Under the pieces are notes generated by a model. It did no database searches, was not told the origin of the DNA, and saw only the letters and a list, made by a program, of their open reading frames with translations. From Pigmentibacter sp. JX0631 (GTDB taxonomy: Bacteria; Bdellovibrionota_B; Oligoflexia; Silvanigrellales; Silvanigrellaceae), in the NCBI RefSeq assembly GCF_029873255.1, contig NZ_CP123622.1, positions 372,501 through 436,500 on the forward strand: a DNA stretch of 64,000 nucleotides, written 5' to 3'. Numbering within the stretch: the stretch's first letter is position 1; the number at the start of each line of letters is the position of its first letter. Positions 62,548 through 64,000 of the stretch are shown piece by piece. A program made the translations under genes and the position numbers.

Positions 62548-63303
62548 TTAGTAATTAGAATTATTTAGCTTACCTTTAATGATGTCATTACCACCACTTG
62601 TACCCAAACGAGTAGCTCCAGCTTGAACAAAAGCAAAAGCGTCATCGATAGAACGAACGCCACCACTTGCTTTTATTCCTACTACATTTCCAGTTTCTTG
62701 TTGATAAGCATTTAATGCATTTTTTATTACTTCAATATCTTGAAGGCTTGCGCCTCTTGAAGAAAAACCAGTTGAAGTTTTAATTACATGAATGCCGCAT
62801 TTTGCCGCAATAAGAGTACATTTATAAATTTCTTCAGTAGACAATAAAGCTGTTTCTAAAATCACTTTAACTAACTTATCTTTTGCATTTTCAACTATCA
62901 ATAAATATTCTTTTTCTAAAGAATTAAACTCACTATTTTTGACAAAAGTGTTATTTTGCACAAAATCGAATTCATCCACAGAATCCATTATACTTTTCAT
63001 TTCTTCTACTTTTGCAGCAGTAGAGGTATATCCAAGCGGAAAACCTAAAACTGTGCATACTTTTACAACTGAATTTTTTAATTTTAGCTTGGCTTCTTTT
63101 GTATAACATGGAGGAACACAGACAGAACGAAATTTAGCAGAGAGAGCATCTTCACATAACTTATTTATTTCACTTTTAGTCGCAGAAGGCTTTAATAACG
63201 TTGAATCAATTAAATTAGCAAAATCAAGAGTATTAAATGATTCTTTAATTTTATTTTGCCAGTAAAAATCTTGTTCTAATTCAGAGTGTACAAATTTTAT
63301 CAT
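62548..63303 (-). CDS. deoC: Deoxyribose-phosphate aldolase
   Basis: 251 residues. A Schiff-base enzyme cleaving 2-deoxyribose 5-phosphate to acetaldehyde and glyceraldehyde 3-phosphate for deoxynucleoside recycling. IDSTLLKPSATKSEI opens the barrel, HVIKTSTGFSSRGAS has the catalytic Lys, and GIKASGGVRS is the second Lys block. The start ATG at 63303 overlaps the upstream stop (ATGA) and has GGAG 7 nt before; the ATG at 63324 is less likely. It appears cotranscribed with the upstream gene and with VKOR-DsbA. Confidence 0.94.
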   Translation of the reverse strand: MIKFVHSELEQDFYWQNKIKESFNTLDFANLIDSTLLKPSATKSEINKLCEDALSAKFRSVCVPPCYTKEAKLKLKNSVVKVCTVLGFPLGYTSTAAKVEEMKSIMDSVDEFDFVQNNTFVKNSEFNSLEKEYLLIVENAKDKLVKVILETALLSTEEIYKCTLIAAKCGIHVIKTSTGFSSRGASLQDIEVIKNALNAYQQETGNVVGIKASGGVRSIDDAFAFVQAGATRLGTSGGNDIIKGKLNNSNY

Positions 63304-64000
63304 TTTTGCTGCTCCACATGACATATACCATCTCCACTGTAATCAACACAAAAATCTCTAGTAATAGCAAATGGGATTGAATTGTGAGTTCCTACCAAAA
63401 AATCGGGTAGATATTCATCCCCCCATGCCAGCCATCTTACGGTAAAAGCTTTTGTTTCCATAATATTTTCTTCAAAACTAGCTGAAAAAGGTTTTGATAA
63501 GTCTCCTCTATCCAGAACCCATCTCCTCCGCAATTTACCATTTACATACATTTCTACTACACTGGTAGAATTCCATTCAGGAATAAGTACTCTTAATCTA
63601 AATTTTTGCTGTACATAACTGGAAAACATACTGTCATTATCTAAAAGAGTAAGTGGTTCAAAGATACTAAAAGTAACTCCATTGCTAGCTTGAACATTTG
63701 TATATTTTAAAAATTCTGGTCGATAAACTAATCTGTTAATTTTTGTAAAAGCAGAAAAAGGCACTGCATTATGCGCAATATTTTTTTCCCCAGTACCACC
63801 CAAGGGTATCCCTAGAAAAGGTAAATTTTGGCTTTCATTTCGCAAGAAGGAAACGTTCGACGATAGCATTTTTCCAGAAACACCCAAATAAATTTTATTA
63901 AAATCAAAATGATTCATTTCATTCATTGAATTTAATTGACTGATTAAAAAATTATTAGAAAATGAAACATATTTGTTGTCTTGATTTTTTGCTATAAAGT
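63300..64000 (-). CDS. Hypothetical protein, N-terminus beyond the window
   Basis: The frame is open from 64000 to the stop at 63300, so at least 233 residues are seen, and the true start lies outside. It looks like a beta-rich soluble protein, with VEMYVNGKLRRRWVLDRGD and TVRWLAWGDEYLPDFLVGTH, and ends DFCVDYSGDGICHVEQQK. The 'DxSGDGxCH' piece recalls an EF-hand-like calcium loop but this is weak. I do not recognise a family. It is coupled to deoC by an ATGA overlap. Confidence 0.65.
   Translation of the reverse strand, partial: FIAKNQDNKYVSFSNNFLISQLNSMNEMNHFDFNKIYLGVSGKMLSSNVSFLRNESQNLPFLGIPLGGTGEKNIAHNAVPFSAFTKINRLVYRPEFLKYTNVQASNGVTFSIFEPLTLLDNDSMFSSYVQQKFRLRVLIPEWNSTSVVEMYVNGKLRRRWVLDRGDLSKPFSASFEENIMETKAFTVRWLAWGDEYLPDFLVGTHNSIPFAITRDFCVDYSGDGICHVEQQK

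Overview
The window is an AT-rich, tightly packed chromosome segment of a motile Gram-negative bacterium. It encodes flagellin, lipoproteins, SecA, a VKOR-DsbA oxidative folding protein and a TssJ/TssL/TssM-type secretion system. The low GC content, the gene mix (NamZ-type muramidase, PanP-like decarboxylase, stand-alone signalling domains, GAF/PAS proteins) and the ankyrin effector-like protein beside a type VI secretion locus would fit a Bdellovibrionota/Oligoflexia-type organism such as Silvanigrellales. That placement is inference: no rRNA or other decisive taxonomic marker is present.

Layout: 1-2.0 kb holds a partial aminotransferase and flagellin on the minus strand. 2.3-10.4 kb is a plus-strand run: namZ-like muramidase, two membrane-anchored proteins (the first with a faint sulfatase-like signature), xseA (with an unusual N-terminal extension), xseB and pyk. 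10.4-16.9 kb holds trpS, a convergent IHF/HU pair separated by a perfect 30-bp palindrome, a PLP decarboxylase and lon. 17-28.5 kb holds a PAS histidine kinase, SnoaL-like proteins, a TetR regulator facing one of them across a perfect 62-bp palindrome, rpmG, ispA, a CpoB-like lipoprotein, a likely structured non-coding RNA, a stand-alone DHp-like protein, leucyl aminopeptidase, an MltD-like transglycosylase and a two-gene ABC importer lacking its binding protein. 28.7-37.8 kb holds secA, a GAF protein, comM, a pseudo-receiver, a rhodanese and a UbiB-family kinase.

37.9-58.1 kb is the accessory heart of the window. It encodes a type VI secretion system with tssE-tssK on the minus strand, tssB-tssC-hcp-tssF-tssG-vgrG plus a YwqK/MORN-like gene on the plus strand, tssL-tssM-tssA plus a DUF4280 PAAR-like gene on the minus strand, and a TssJ-like lipoprotein behind a periplasmic binding-protein gene. 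All core components except the ClpV/TssH ATPase are present. Directly beside tssE lies a large ankyrin-repeat protein. Its N-terminus carries a Cys/His/Asp pattern like that of YopT-type (C58) cysteine proteases, so it is the best candidate effector here.

58.1-64 kb holds a HIT protein, a large lipoprotein, a TonB-like gene split at an A10 homopolymer, the VKOR-DsbA fusion, deoC and a partial gene running out of the window. No tRNA, rRNA, CRISPR array, transposase or integrase was seen.
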